This document shows, one piece after another, positions 1 through 11,077 of a stretch of DNA of 64,000 bases. Under the pieces are notes generated by a model. It saw only the letters and a program-made list of their open reading frames with translations, was not told the origin of the DNA and did not search any database. A program made the translations under genes and the position numbers. Every line of letters starts with the position of its first letter. Positions within the stretch are counted from its first letter, which is position 1. The stretch covers positions 62,001 through 126,000 of the forward strand of contig JODP01000009.1 of NCBI GenBank assembly GCA_000719025.1. The letters are read 5' to 3'. This DNA is from Kineosporia aurantiaca JCM 3230. GTDB lineage: Bacteria; Actinomycetota; Actinomycetes; Actinomycetales; Kineosporiaceae.

Positions 1-842
<842 letters not shown>

Positions 843-851
843 CGTACGCCA

Positions 852-1529
852 ATGGTTTTCGATCCAGAGGACGCGGCCGAGCCGGGGACGCTCAGCTCCG
901 TGGCGGTGGTGTACCAGTTGCACGACGCGCCCTGGGGTTCCACCGTCAAGCGCACCGCCATCGACAAGCGTCCGGTGCCCGGTCCGGTCGAGGTGGGTCC
1001 GCTCGGCCTGGCCGGGGACACCCAGATCGACCGGAAGTACCACGGCGGTAAGGGGAAAGCGGTCTACGCCTACGCCGACGAGGATGCGGCCTGGTGGTCC
1101 GGGCAGCTCGAGCGGGAGATCCCGCCCGGCCTGTTCGGCGAGAACCTGCGCACCTCGGGCATCGACGTCACCGGCGCCGAGATCGGTGAGCGCTGGGCGA
1201 TCGGCGCCGAGGTGCTGGTCGAGGTGACCATGCCGCGTACGCCCTGCCGCACGTTCGCCGAGCGGCTCGGGGAAAAGGGCTGGGTCCGGCGGTTCACCCA
1301 AGTGAACCGGCCGGGTGCTTACCTGAGGGTGATTCAGACGGGCGCGGTCCGGGCGGGGGACGAGGTTCGGGTCGCCTTCAAACCCGGCCACGGCGTGACG
1401 ATCGGTGACTTCCTACCGGGGGCCGACGCGTCCACCATGCGCAAACTCGTCGGCAGCTGTGCGGCCCTCGGGCTGGAACTCGACCCGGACATCCGGTCCG
1501 TGGCCGAAAAAGCGATCCGGCGGGGCTGA
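852..1529 (+). CDS. MOSC domain protein (YiiM-like)
   Basis: A 225-residue protein of the MOSC (MoCo sulfurase C-terminal) family, which binds molybdenum cofactor through a conserved cysteine. Visible support: the IDRKYHGGKGKAVYAYADED segment typical of YiiM-like proteins, GLFGENLRTSG, and the MOSC cysteine context PRTPCRTFAERLG near residue 138. Family members reduce N-hydroxylated compounds or carry sulfur; the substrate here cannot be read. It sits 9 bp after lepA and 3 bp before hemW, so it is probably cotranscribed with both. Confidence 0.85.
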   Translation: MVFDPEDAAEPGTLSSVAVVYQLHDAPWGSTVKRTAIDKRPVPGPVEVGPLGLAGDTQIDRKYHGGKGKAVYAYADEDAAWWSGQLEREIPPGLFGENLRTSGIDVTGAEIGERWAIGAEVLVEVTMPRTPCRTFAERLGEKGWVRRFTQVNRPGAYLRVIQTGAVRAGDEVRVAFKPGHGVTIGDFLPGADASTMRKLVGSCAALGLELDPDIRSVAEKAIRRG

Positions 1530-1532
1530 CTC

Positions 1533-2765
1533 ATGGCTGGACCACCTCCGGAGGGCGAACCCGCCCCGCTCGACGGCGCCCTTCCGGCTTCGGCCGCGAT
1601 CGGTTCGGCCGAACGCGCCTTCGGCATCTATCTGCATGTTCCGTTCTGCGCGGTGCGCTGCGGGTACTGCGATTTCAACACCTACACGGCGACCGAGCTC
1701 GGTGGTGGGGCCAGCCAGGCGGCCTACGCCGGAACGTCCGTGCAGGAACTGGCTTTTGCCGCCGGAGTGCTGAACCGGGCCGGGGTCGCCGAGCGTCCCG
1801 TGTCCACCGTCTTCATCGGTGGGGGCACGCCCACCCTGCTGCCGTCCTCCGACCTCGCTCTTCTGATCGGCGGCGTGCGGGACAGTTTCGGTCTGAAGCC
1901 GGGTGCCGAGGTAACCGTCGAGGCGAATCCCGACTCGGTGACGCCGGAGTCGCTCGGGGCACTGGCCGCGGCCGGGGTGACGCGGGTGTCGTTCGGCATG
2001 CAGTCCCAGGTCCGCCACGTGCTTGCCGTGCTCGACCGCACGCACGACCCGAAACGCATTCCGGACGTGGTCCGTTGGGCCCGGGAGGCCGGTCTCTCGG
2101 TCAGCCTGGACCTGATCTACGGCACGCCGGGAGAGAGCCTGGCCGACTGGCGCAGCAGCCTGGAGGCGGCGCTGGCCTGCGAGCCGGACCACCTCTCGGC
2201 CTACGCCCTGGTGGTGGAGGACGGAACGCGTTTGGCCGCCCGGGTGCGGCGGGGCGAGGTGAAGGCGCCGGACGATGACGACGAGGCGGACAAGTACGAG
2301 CTGGCCGATGAGCTGATCTCGGCCGCCGGGCTGACCTGGTACGAGGTGAGCAACTGGGCGCGCACTCCGGAGGACGCCTGCCAGCACAACCTGGCCTACT
2401 GGCGGGGTGACGACTGGTGGGGCGTCGGTCCCGGCGCTCACTCGCACGTGGGTGGGGTTCGCTGGTGGAACGTGCGGCACCCCAGCGCTTATGCGGCCCG
2501 GATCGATGCGGGCCAGAGCCCGGCGCAGGGCCGTGAGGTCCTGGATGCCGAGGCCCGGCAGCTGGAAGAGGTGCTGCTGCGCTCCCGGCTGCGTGAGGGA
2601 CTTCCGCTGAAAGACGCCGGCCTGCACGGTGATCCGGGTGTGATCCTGTCCGAGGTGCTGGCCGATGGGCTGGTCCAGACCGAACCGGCCGGCCAGGGCA
2701 TCGTCGTGCTCACCCGCCGAGGGCGGCTGCTGGCCGACGCGGTTGTCCGGGCGCTGCTGCCCTAG
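1533..2765 (+). CDS. hemW: Radical SAM heme chaperone HemW
   Basis: A 410-residue member of the coproporphyrinogen III oxidase-like radical SAM family; HemW members bind heme and deliver it to respiratory enzymes rather than oxidising coproporphyrinogen. The CxxxCxxC iron-sulfur motif reads CAVRCGYC near residue 38, preceded by YLHVPF. Downstream motifs FIGGGTPTLL, SFGMQSQ and DLIYGTPGES are characteristic, and the C-terminal HemN domain (YEVSNWA, HNLAYWRGDDWWGVGPGAHS) is complete. The typical HemN N-terminal extension is absent, which favours HemW. The gene follows the MOSC gene by 3 bp and converges with the minus-strand gene downstream. Confidence 0.93.
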   Translation: MAGPPPEGEPAPLDGALPASAAIGSAERAFGIYLHVPFCAVRCGYCDFNTYTATELGGGASQAAYAGTSVQELAFAAGVLNRAGVAERPVSTVFIGGGTPTLLPSSDLALLIGGVRDSFGLKPGAEVTVEANPDSVTPESLGALAAAGVTRVSFGMQSQVRHVLAVLDRTHDPKRIPDVVRWAREAGLSVSLDLIYGTPGESLADWRSSLEAALACEPDHLSAYALVVEDGTRLAARVRRGEVKAPDDDDEADKYELADELISAAGLTWYEVSNWARTPEDACQHNLAYWRGDDWWGVGPGAHSHVGGVRWWNVRHPSAYAARIDAGQSPAQGREVLDAEARQLEEVLLRSRLREGLPLKDAGLHGDPGVILSEVLADGLVQTEPAGQGIVVLTRRGRLLADAVVRALLP

Positions 2766-2769
2766 GTGT

Positions 2770-3543
2770 CTAGCGGCGGTTGCTGAGTCCGCCGCCCCAG
2801 AGGTGGCTGTTGCCGGCGTGCAGGAACTGGCGGCTGAGCGGATAGCTGAAGTGACGCCCGCGCAGGGCCGCGAGCGCGCCGATGATCGCGAAGAACGCCG
2901 AGAACAGCCACACCAGGAAGGTGAATCCGTAGATGATCGGCAGCTTGTCGATCAGGGACGCGAGGATCCAGAGCAGGAGCACGCAGATCTGGAAGTTGAG
3001 CGCCTCTAGCGCCTGCTCCCGGAGGTAGGGGCTGCGGTCCTTGTACACGGCGTAGATCGCGCCCGCGGGGATCAGCGGCACCACCGGGATCCAGGCCAGC
3101 AGGCCGCCGAGATGGGCTCCGGCGGCCCACCGGTGCACCTCTTTACGGGTGAGAGGCAGATTTGGGGACGCCGGCGGCCCCGATGCGGACGGGTCGCCGG
3201 GGGAACGAGGTTGCGAAGCTGGCTGGTCATTCACCGCTGCTGGCCCTCCGTGGCGGTTCCGCTCGTCCGGTACATCCGGAGCCGTTCGGCCCGGATCCTG
3301 CCCCGGGATGATCGGGGCGTACTGGGTCGGCGCCGAGGCATCATGATCTTGCCTCATCGGCTGCGGGTGGTAACCGGGGGCGGCGTAGCCAGCAGGGGGT
3401 GGGGGCGGTGCGGGTGCCGCCCCGTTGCGCCCGGGTGCACCGTAGACCGGCTCCGCACCGGAGAACGCCTCAGTGGGCGGGGTCTCGCCGAAGGCCCGGG
3501 TGGGCGGGAGCGCACTCTCCTCCGGAACGTGTTGGTCGGCCAT
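2770..3543 (-). CDS. DUF4870 membrane protein with Pro-rich N-terminus
   Basis: A 257-residue protein of unknown function. The first ~140 residues are a disordered Pro/Ala/Gly-rich tail (APAPPPPPAGYAAPGY) presumably on the cytoplasmic side. The C-terminal ~110 residues form a DUF4870-type membrane domain: HRWAAGAHLGGLLAWIPVV, then YLREQALEALNFQI, then two more hydrophobic segments. DUF4870 proteins occur widely but have no assigned role. Converges with hemW (4 bp between stops) and lies 24 bp upstream of the DUF3097 gene stop region on the same strand, so it is likely downstream in, or independent of, a short minus-strand unit. Confidence 0.8.
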   Translation of the reverse strand: MADQHVPEESALPPTRAFGETPPTEAFSGAEPVYGAPGRNGAAPAPPPPPAGYAAPGYHPQPMRQDHDASAPTQYAPIIPGQDPGRTAPDVPDERNRHGGPAAVNDQPASQPRSPGDPSASGPPASPNLPLTRKEVHRWAAGAHLGGLLAWIPVVPLIPAGAIYAVYKDRSPYLREQALEALNFQICVLLLWILASLIDKLPIIYGFTFLVWLFSAFFAIIGALAALRGRHFSYPLSRQFLHAGNSHLWGGGLSNRR

Positions 3544-3567
3544 GCCCGACCAACGAATGAGCCGGTC

Positions 3568-4488
3568 TCAGAGATCCGCGTCGTCGCCGGTGACGAAGTC
3601 GATCAGTTCCTCGACCCGGCCGAGCAGGTCCGGCTCCAGGTCCGCGTAGTTCCGTACCGAGGCGAGGATCCGCTGCCAGCCCTCGGCGACGTCCACCTGG
3701 TCCTCGTGCGGCCAGCCCAGGGCCTCCAGCACGCCCTCCTTCCAGGGCAGCCCGCGCGGCACCACCGGCCAGGCCGGCACGCCGATGACCTGTGGGCGCA
3801 CGGCCTGCCAGACATCGACGAACGGGTGCCCGACCACCATGACGTGATCCCGCGCTCCCTTCACCCGGGTCACCGCGGCCGCCTCGTGCCACTCCTTGCT
3901 GCCCGCCACCAGATGGTCGACCAGGATGCCGAGCCGCCGCCCGGGACCGGGTCCGAAGTCGGCGACCGCGTCGGCCAGGTCGTCGACCCCGTGCAACGGC
4001 ACCACCACGACCCCCTCGATCCGCAGGTCGTGGCCCCAGATCTTCTCCACCAGCTCGGCGTCGTGCTTGCCCTCGACCAGGATCCGCGAGGCCCGGGCCA
4101 CCCGGGCCCGGTGGTCGGTCACCGCGACCGAACCGGAGGCGCTGCGCAGGTTCACCGGTTTCACCGGGGCCGATGGGCCGCCGACGCGGGGAGCGACGAG
4201 TTTCACCGCGACCCCGTCCACCCAGAAACCAGGCCCCAACGGAAACGACCGCGGGCGTCCTTTGCGATCCTCCAGCACCACGAGATGCATCCCGCCGCTC
4301 TTCTCGGTCCGCACCACCGCGCCGACGAAGCCGGTCTCGACGTCCTCGACGACCAGCCCGGGCTCGGCCGGCTCCTCTTTCAGAACCGGCTTCTTGCGGG
4401 CGTTGGCCAGCACATCCCCGGCGTAACGGTCGCCGGGGGCCTGTGCGCCCCGCCCCGAACCGGGCATCCTGGGCAGACTGGGAACCAT
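3568..4488 (-). CDS. DUF3097 family protein
   Basis: A 306-residue protein matching the actinobacterial DUF3097 family, whose function is not known. Characteristic stretches include DRYAGDVLA near residue 22, EPGLVVEDVETGFVGAVV, the ILVEGKHDAELVEKIWG segment resembling a TOPRIM-like core, and GHPFVDVWQAVRP. The start at 4488 (MVPSLPRMPG) is chosen because the open frame further upstream runs antisense through hrcA and has no family similarity. It is transcribed divergently from hrcA, with the CIRCE operator in the intervening 140 bp. Confidence 0.85.
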   Translation of the reverse strand: MVPSLPRMPGSGRGAQAPGDRYAGDVLANARKKPVLKEEPAEPGLVVEDVETGFVGAVVRTEKSGGMHLVVLEDRKGRPRSFPLGPGFWVDGVAVKLVAPRVGGPSAPVKPVNLRSASGSVAVTDHRARVARASRILVEGKHDAELVEKIWGHDLRIEGVVVVPLHGVDDLADAVADFGPGPGRRLGILVDHLVAGSKEWHEAAAVTRVKGARDHVMVVGHPFVDVWQAVRPQVIGVPAWPVVPRGLPWKEGVLEALGWPHEDQVDVAEGWQRILASVRNYADLEPDLLGRVEELIDFVTGDDADL

Positions 4489-4567
4489 GGCGTGACGGTA
4501 GTCAGCGCGCGCGGAGAGACCTAGGCGACCCGCCGGGGGCGCACAGGGGTGCTGAGAGAGACGTAAA

Positions 4568-4594
4568 CTGGCACTCCGATAATGCGAGTGCCAG
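4568..4594. promoter_or_regulatory. CIRCE operator (HrcA binding site)
   Basis: Perfect inverted repeat of two 9-bp arms, CTGGCACTC (4568-4576) and GAGTGCCAG (4586-4594), separated by exactly 9 bp. This is the CIRCE architecture (TTAGCACTC-N9-GAGTGCTAA), with the outer bases changed in a compensating way so that the palindrome is kept. It lies 42 bp before the hrcA ATG, so hrcA and probably dnaJ are autorepressed by HrcA and released on heat stress. Confidence 0.93.
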
Positions 4595-4635
4595 GCTGAC
4601 ACGCTGGACGACGAGGAGACCGGGAGGTGGGTGGC

Positions 4636-5655
4636 ATGAGCGAAGAACGCAAGCTCGCCGTGCTGCGCGCCATCGTGGAGGACTACGTCGAGACCCGGGA
4701 GCCGGTGGGCTCGCGCGCCCTGGTCGAGCGGCACTCGCTGGGCGTCTCCCCGGCGACGATCCGCAACGACATGGCCGCGCTGGAGGACGAGGGGTACATC
4801 GCCCAGCCGCACACCAGCGCCGGGCGGGTGCCGACGGACAAGGGCTACCGGATGTTCGTCGACCGGCTGAGCGGGGTGAAGCCGCTCTCGCCGGCCGAGA
4901 AGCGGGCGATCCAGACCCTGCTGGACGGCGCGGTCGACCTGGACGACGTGGTCATCCGCACCACCCGGCTGCTGGCCCAGCTGACCCGCCAGGTCGCGGT
5001 CGTGCAGTACCCCTCGCTCAGCCGGTCCACCGTCCGGCACGTCGAGCTGGTCGCCCTGGAGGCCGGCCGGCTGCTGGTCATCCTGATCACCAACACCGGC
5101 CGGGTCGAGCAGCGGGTGGTGCCGATGGCCGGCGAGATCTCCGAGATCACCCTGTCCGGGTTGCGCTCGCGGCTGAACCAGGCGGTCGCCGGGCGGCGGC
5201 TGGCCGAGGTCAGCAGCGTGATCGCCGACCTGCCCGAGCAGTTCGGCCCGCAGGACCGCGCGCTGGTGCAGGCCGTGCTGGCCGCGCTGGAGGACTCGCT
5301 GGACGTCGAGCGGGAGGAACGGATCGTGCTGGCCGGCACGGCGAACCTGGCCCGCTCCGGCCCCGACTTCGTGCAGACCATCGGCCCGGTGCTGGAGGCG
5401 ATCGAGGAGCACGTGGTGCTGCTCAAGCTGCTCACCGAGATGGCCGACGGGGCCGGCGGGGTGGGGGTGCTGATCGGTCGCGAGACCGCGCACATCGGCC
5501 TGCAGGAAGCATCGGTGGTTTCGAGTGGTTACGCCTCGCAGGGCGAGATGGTGGCCCGCCTCGGGGTGCTCGGCCCGACCCGGATGGACTACCCGACGAC
5601 CATGGCCGCCGTCCGCGCGGTCGCCCGCTACGTTTCCCGGATCCTGGCATCGTGA
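4636..5655 (+). CDS. hrcA: Heat-inducible transcription repressor HrcA
   Basis: Winged-helix repressor of class I heat-shock genes, 339 residues from ATG 4636. The HTH region reads VGSRALVERHSLGVSPATI, followed by the family motif ALEDEGYIAQPHTSAGRVPT and KGYRMFVD. The start is set at ATG 4636 because GGGAGG at 4622-4627 is a well-placed ribosome site; an in-frame GTG at 4627 would overlap it. Its own CIRCE site lies just upstream, and dnaJ follows after 98 bp, the usual actinobacterial hrcA-dnaJ2 pair. Confidence 0.97.
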   Translation: MSEERKLAVLRAIVEDYVETREPVGSRALVERHSLGVSPATIRNDMAALEDEGYIAQPHTSAGRVPTDKGYRMFVDRLSGVKPLSPAEKRAIQTLLDGAVDLDDVVIRTTRLLAQLTRQVAVVQYPSLSRSTVRHVELVALEAGRLLVILITNTGRVEQRVVPMAGEISEITLSGLRSRLNQAVAGRRLAEVSSVIADLPEQFGPQDRALVQAVLAALEDSLDVEREERIVLAGTANLARSGPDFVQTIGPVLEAIEEHVVLLKLLTEMADGAGGVGVLIGRETAHIGLQEASVVSSGYASQGEMVARLGVLGPTRMDYPTTMAAVRAVARYVSRILAS

Positions 5656-5753
5656 TCCCCCAGGACCCGTGAGCCGGGCCCCGAACCCCCAGCCCTGACT
5701 GCCCTTCACTGCACCGCCCTTCATTGCACCGACCTGGAGAGAACATCACCGCC

Positions 5754-6872
5754 GTGAGCGATTACTACGAGGTGCTCGGGGTTTCCCGGACGGCCGGCCC
5801 CGAGGAGATCAAGAAGGCGTACCGGAAGCTGGCCCGTCAGCTGCACCCGGACGTCAACCCCAGCGAGGAGGCCTCGGAGCGGTTCAAGGAGGTCGGCCGG
5901 GCCTACGAGGTGCTCTCCAGCCCGGAGAAGCGGCAGGCCTACGACAACGGTGGCGACCCGAACGGCGGCGCCGGTTTCGGGGCGGGCTTCGGCTTCACCG
6001 ACATCTTCGAGACCTTCTTCGGCGGGGGCGCGGGCGGCAGCGCGCGGGGCCCGCTGCCGCGTCAGCGGCGCGGTCAGGACGCGCTCATCCGGATCGAGGT
6101 CGACCTGGCCGAGGCGGCCTTCGGCGGGCAGCGCGAGCTCCAGCTGGACACCGCCGTGGTCTGCCCGGTCTGCAACGGCAGCTGCTGCCAGCCGGGCACC
6201 CAGCCGGAGATCTGCGACATCTGCAAGGGCCGGGGGCAGACCCAGCGGGTGGCCCGCTCGTTCCTCGGCCAGGTGATGACCACCCAGGCCTGCGTCAACT
6301 GCCAGGGCTTCGGCACGGTGATCCCGAGCCCGTGCCTGGAGTGCTCCGGCGAGGGCCGGGTCCGCTCGCGCCGCAGCCTGACCATCAAGGTGCCGGCCGG
6401 CGTCGAGACCGGGACCCGGATCCAGCTGTCCGGCCAGGCCGAGATCGGTCCCGGCGGCGGGCCGGCCGGTGACCTGTACGTCGAGATCGTCGAGCGTCAG
6501 CACGCGGTCTTCACCCGTCGCGGCGACGACATCCACTGCACCGTCGAGGTGCCCTTCACGGCGGCCGCGCTCGGCACCAAGATCGAGCTGGAGACGCTGG
6601 ACGGGATCGAGGGCTTCGAGGTCCGCTCGGGGGCGCAGTCCGGCGAGGCCAGCACGATGCGCGGGCTCGGGGTCACGCACCTGCGCGGGGGTGGCCGGGG
6701 CGACCTGGTCGTGCACCTCGCGGTGGTCACCCCGACCAAGATGGACGAGCAGCAGGAGCAGTTGCTGCGCGAGTTCGCCAAGCTGCGCGGGGAGGACCGG
6801 CCCTCAGGCCGGATGACGCCGGTTCACACCAGCGTGTTCTCCAAGCTGCGCGACCGGTTCGCGGGGCGCTGA
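5754..6872 (+). CDS. dnaJ: Molecular chaperone DnaJ (DnaJ2)
   Basis: Type I J-domain co-chaperone that stimulates DnaK, 372 residues. The J domain opens with SDYYEVLGVSRT and contains the HPD tripeptide in QLHPDVNPSE. A Gly/Phe region (GGAGFGAGFGF) follows, then four zinc-binding CxxC modules (CPVCNGSC, CDICKGRG, CVNCQGFG, CLECSGEG) and the C-terminal substrate-binding domain. The first module ends in Cys rather than the usual Gly. GTG 5754 (SDYYEV) is preferred to an upstream in-frame ATG at 5724 because all DnaJ proteins start close to this sequence and GGAGAG lies 12 bp upstream. Likely HrcA-controlled with hrcA. Confidence 0.96.
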   Translation: MSDYYEVLGVSRTAGPEEIKKAYRKLARQLHPDVNPSEEASERFKEVGRAYEVLSSPEKRQAYDNGGDPNGGAGFGAGFGFTDIFETFFGGGAGGSARGPLPRQRRGQDALIRIEVDLAEAAFGGQRELQLDTAVVCPVCNGSCCQPGTQPEICDICKGRGQTQRVARSFLGQVMTTQACVNCQGFGTVIPSPCLECSGEGRVRSRRSLTIKVPAGVETGTRIQLSGQAEIGPGGGPAGDLYVEIVERQHAVFTRRGDDIHCTVEVPFTAAALGTKIELETLDGIEGFEVRSGAQSGEASTMRGLGVTHLRGGGRGDLVVHLAVVTPTKMDEQQEQLLREFAKLRGEDRPSGRMTPVHTSVFSKLRDRFAGR

Positions 6873-6929
6873 GTCTCCGGTGATTGAGGACGCCGGCGAC
6901 GGGCGGCCCGGTCGGTCGGGGAAGAGCGC

Positions 6930-7676
6930 GTGACGCTCCCGAGGTTCTTCGCCGACCCCGGCGCGCTCACTGGTGCCCAAGCGTCCTCAATCATCGTTCT
7001 GGGTGGTGAGGAAGGCCGGCACGCGGCCACGGTCCGCCGGATCCGGGCCGGGGAGACGGTGGAGCTGGCCGACGGCTCGGGCACGGTGGCCCGCTGCGAG
7101 GTGACCGCCACCGGCCGGGACAGCCTGGATCTGGTGGTGCTGTCGGTCGACCTGGTACCGGCCCCGGTCCTGCGGTTCGGCCTGGTGCAGGCGCTGGCCA
7201 AGGGCGGCCGGGACGAGCAGGCGGTGGAGACGGCGACCGAGGCCGGGGTCGATCTGGTGCTCCCGTGGCAGGCGGCGCGCAGTGTCTCCCGGTGGGAGGG
7301 GCCGAAGGTCGCCAAGAACGAGAAGCGCTGGGCCACGATCGCCCGCGAGGCGGCCAAGCAGTCCCGTCGCGCGCGGGTGCCCGAGCTCGAGCCGTTGCGG
7401 AACACCAACGCGCTGGCCCGGCGGCTGGCCCAGGCCGATCTGGCGCTGGTCCTGCATGAGGACGCGAAGGAACCGCTGGTCGAGGTGAAGCTGCCCGACG
7501 CGGGTGAGGTGCTGCTGGTCGTCGGCCCGGAAGGCGGGATCGGCGAGCCGGAACTGGCCCCGCTGATCGAGGCCGGAGCGCGGCCGGTGCGGCTGGGGCC
7601 CGAGGTGCTGCGGACGTCCTCGGCCGGCCCGATCGCCCTCGGGTACCTGGCCGCGAGCAGCGGTCGCTGGCGATAG
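6930..7676 (+). CDS. rsmE: 16S rRNA m3U1498 methyltransferase RsmE
   Basis: SPOUT-class methyltransferase that makes m3U at position 1498 of 16S rRNA, 248 residues. The N-terminal PUA-like part begins LPRFFADPGAL. The catalytic knot shows VGPEGGIGEPEL and LGPEVLRTSSAGPIAL, the SAM-binding loops of the family; the usual LGxRVLRxET reads LGPEVLRTSSA here. Starts with GTG 57 bp after dnaJ and is followed 9 bp later by the HIT gene, so the two are probably cotranscribed. Confidence 0.94.
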   Translation: MTLPRFFADPGALTGAQASSIIVLGGEEGRHAATVRRIRAGETVELADGSGTVARCEVTATGRDSLDLVVLSVDLVPAPVLRFGLVQALAKGGRDEQAVETATEAGVDLVLPWQAARSVSRWEGPKVAKNEKRWATIAREAAKQSRRARVPELEPLRNTNALARRLAQADLALVLHEDAKEPLVEVKLPDAGEVLLVVGPEGGIGEPELAPLIEAGARPVRLGPEVLRTSSAGPIALGYLAASSGRWR

Positions 7677-7685
7677 CGTTCAGCC

Positions 7686-8030
7686 GTGAGCGCTGACCCG
7701 GACTGCCTGTTCTGCAAGATCGTCGCCGGTGACATCCCGGCCGAGATGGTGTATCGCGGTGATCGGGTGATCGCCTTCCGTGACATCAAACCGGCTGCAC
7801 CCACCCACATCCTGGTCGTCCCGGTGGACCACCACCCGGACGTGGTCCGGCTCGCCGCCGCCGACGAGCCGCTGCTGACCGAGGTGGTCACGGTGGCCGG
7901 AGAGATCGCCAAAGCCGAAGCCGGGGGCGAGTTCCGGATGATCTTCAACACCGGGGCGGCGGCCGGGCAGACCGTGTTCCATGTGCACGCCCACGTCCTG
8001 GCCGGGCAGCCGATGAACCTGCCGGGCTGA
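7686..8030 (+). CDS. HIT family nucleotide-binding protein
   Basis: A 114-residue histidine-triad protein of the HINT branch. The N-terminal CLFCKIVAGDIPAEMVY and the C-terminal triad FHVHAHVLAGQPM (near residue 98) are intact. HINT proteins hydrolyse purine nucleoside phosphoramidates such as adenylylated lysine; the cellular substrate is unknown. Starts with GTG 9 bp after rsmE, as in many actinobacterial genomes where HIT, phoH and ybeY follow one another. Confidence 0.93.
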   Translation: MSADPDCLFCKIVAGDIPAEMVYRGDRVIAFRDIKPAAPTHILVVPVDHHPDVVRLAAADEPLLTEVVTVAGEIAKAEAGGEFRMIFNTGAAAGQTVFHVHAHVLAGQPMNLPG

Positions 8031-8180
8031 CAGCCGGCGGGCCCGGCGCAAACCGGGTGGAGAAACCGGGTTCAAATGGGGAAGCCGCGGAATGGGTCCG
8101 GCGGCTACGATCGTTCTCCTAAGGGGCTGCCGGACAACGGCAGCGAGCCGAACCCGGAAAGGCGGGCGCAACCGGAGCTC

Positions 8181-9281
<1,101 letters not shown>

Positions 9282-9309
9282 CCGTCGCGCGGTGCGCGAC
9301 AATGTCCGG

Positions 9310-9771
9310 GTGAGTATCGAGGTCAACAACGAGAGCGGCGTCGCCGTCGACGAGGCGGAGGTCGCGGCCCTGGCCCGCAGCGTGCTCGACGCGATGCGGG
9401 TGCACCAGCAGGCCGAACTGTCCATCGTGCTGGTCGACGAGCCCTCGATCGAGCAGTTGCACGTGCAGTGGATGGACGAGCCGGGCCCGACCGACGTGCT
9501 CTCCTTCCCGATGGACGAGCTGCGCCCGGGCAAGGAGGACGAGGAGCCGGAGCCCGGTCTGCTGGGGGACATCGTGCTCTGCCCGCAGGTCGCGCAGCAG
9601 CAGGCCCGGGCGGCCGGGCACTCCTTCGAGGAGGAGCTGCTGCTCCTGACCACGCACGGCATCCTGCACCTGCTGGGGTACGACCACGCCGAGCCGGAGG
9701 AGGAGAAGGAGATGTTCGGGCTTCAGCGCAAGCTCCTGCTCACCTTCCTCGCCACCCGGGGCAAGGCCTGA
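9310..9771 (+). CDS. ybeY: Endoribonuclease YbeY
   Basis: Metal-dependent RNase used in 16S rRNA 3'-end processing and ribosome quality control; 153 residues. The zinc site HGILHLLGYDH is intact near residue 117, followed by EPEEEKEMF, and PTDVLSFPMDE is the conserved central motif. GTG 9310 (SIEVNNES) is taken as start; the frame is open further upstream but overlaps phoH with no similarity to YbeY. The CorC-type gene begins 7 bp downstream. Confidence 0.96.
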   Translation: MSIEVNNESGVAVDEAEVAALARSVLDAMRVHQQAELSIVLVDEPSIEQLHVQWMDEPGPTDVLSFPMDELRPGKEDEEPEPGLLGDIVLCPQVAQQQARAAGHSFEEELLLLTTHGILHLLGYDHAEPEEEKEMFGLQRKLLLTFLATRGKA

Positions 9772-9778
9772 GGTTCGC

Positions 9779-11077
9779 ATGGTCGGCCTGATCTTCCTGG
9801 CAGTCGTGCTCACCGTCGTGGCCGGGCTGGCCGCGGCGTCGGAGTCCGCGCTGTCCCGGATCGGCCGCTCGCACGCCGCCGACCTGGCCGGTCAGGGCCG
9901 GCGCGGGGCCGAGGCGGTGGTCAGGGTGGCCAACGAGCCGGCCCCGGTGCTCAGCGTCGCCACTCTGCTGCGGGTCACCGCGGAGGCCTCGGCGGTCGTC
10001 GCGGTCACCTTCGCCACGATCAAGACGCTCGGCGTGCACTGGACGTCCGGCCTGGTGGCCGCGCTGATCATGGCGGCCGCCTCGTTCGTCGTGGTCGGGG
10101 TCGGCCCGCGCACCCTGGGTCGGCAGTACGCCGACACGGTCGCGCTGATCGCCGCCCCGCCGCTGCTCGCGCTGACCACTGTGCTGGCCCCGCTGACCCG
10201 GCTGCTGGTGCTGATCGGCAACGCGGTGACGCCCGGCAGCGGGCTGCGCGACGGGCCGTTCGCCTCGGAGGCCGAGCTGCGGCAGTTCGTCGACATCGCG
10301 CAGGAGAGCCAGCTGATCGAGCTGGGTGAGCAGAAGATGATCCACTCGGTCATCGACCTCGGCGACACCCTGGCCCGCGAGGTGATGGTGCCACGCACCG
10401 ACGTGGTCTCGGTGGACCGGGACCGCAATCTGCACGACGCGATGTCGCTGTTCCTCCGCTCCGGGTTCTCCCGGGTGCCGGTGGTCGGTGGCGGCCTGGA
10501 CGACCCGGTGGGGGTGCTCTACCTGAAGGACGTGGCCCGCCGGATGCACGAGCACCCGGACGCCGGGCTCACCCAGCGGGTCGAGACGATCATGCGCCGC
10601 CCGGTGTTCGTCCCGGACAGCAAGCCGGTGGACGCGTTGCTGCGGGAGATGCAGCACGCCGGGCACGCGGCGATCGTGGTGGACGAGTACGGCGGCACCG
10701 CCGGCCTGGTCACCATCGAGGACATCCTGGAGGAAATCGTCGGCGAGATCGCCGACGAGTACGACCCGGTCGAGGTCGAGCTGGAGGACCTGCCGGACGG
10801 CCGCAAGCGGGTCAGCTCGCGGATGCACCTGGACGAGCTGGGCGAGATGTTCGGCATCGAGATCGAGGACGAGGAGGTCGACACCGTGGGCGGGCTGCTC
10901 TCCAAGGGCCTGGGCCGGGTGCCGATCGCCGGATCCACCACGTCGGTGCAGGGCCTGCTGCTCACCGCCGACAGCTTCGAGGGCCGGCGGCACAGCCTGG
11001 CCACGGTCCTGGTCAGCCGGGACCACGACGCGGAACACCCCGAGCGCCACCCGATCACCGAGGGCAGTGAAATCTGA
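9779..11077 (+). CDS. Hemolysin/CorC-family membrane protein (CNNM-CBS-CorC)
   Basis: A 432-residue integral membrane protein of the HlyC/CorC (CNNM) family, members of which export or sense magnesium. Domains in order: DUF21 transmembrane part (residues ~1-140, starting MVGLIFLAVVLTVVAGLAAA), a CBS pair (~200-320; REVMVPRTDVVSVD and IVVDEYGGTAGLVTIEDIL are family hallmarks), then a CorC/HlyC transporter-associated domain. It follows ybeY by 7 bp and its stop overlaps the next start by one base (TGATG). The ybeY-corC-era order is common in actinobacteria. Confidence 0.93.
   Translation: MVGLIFLAVVLTVVAGLAAASESALSRIGRSHAADLAGQGRRGAEAVVRVANEPAPVLSVATLLRVTAEASAVVAVTFATIKTLGVHWTSGLVAALIMAAASFVVVGVGPRTLGRQYADTVALIAAPPLLALTTVLAPLTRLLVLIGNAVTPGSGLRDGPFASEAELRQFVDIAQESQLIELGEQKMIHSVIDLGDTLAREVMVPRTDVVSVDRDRNLHDAMSLFLRSGFSRVPVVGGGLDDPVGVLYLKDVARRMHEHPDAGLTQRVETIMRRPVFVPDSKPVDALLREMQHAGHAAIVVDEYGGTAGLVTIEDILEEIVGEIADEYDPVEVELEDLPDGRKRVSSRMHLDELGEMFGIEIEDEEVDTVGGLLSKGLGRVPIAGSTTSVQGLLLTADSFEGRRHSLATVLVSRDHDAEHPERHPITEGSEI

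Noticed and set aside
3568..5724. A 718-codon minus-strand open frame
   Set aside because: Only the part up to 4488 resembles DUF3097; the upstream 400 codons are antisense to hrcA, which has strong motifs and a CIRCE site.
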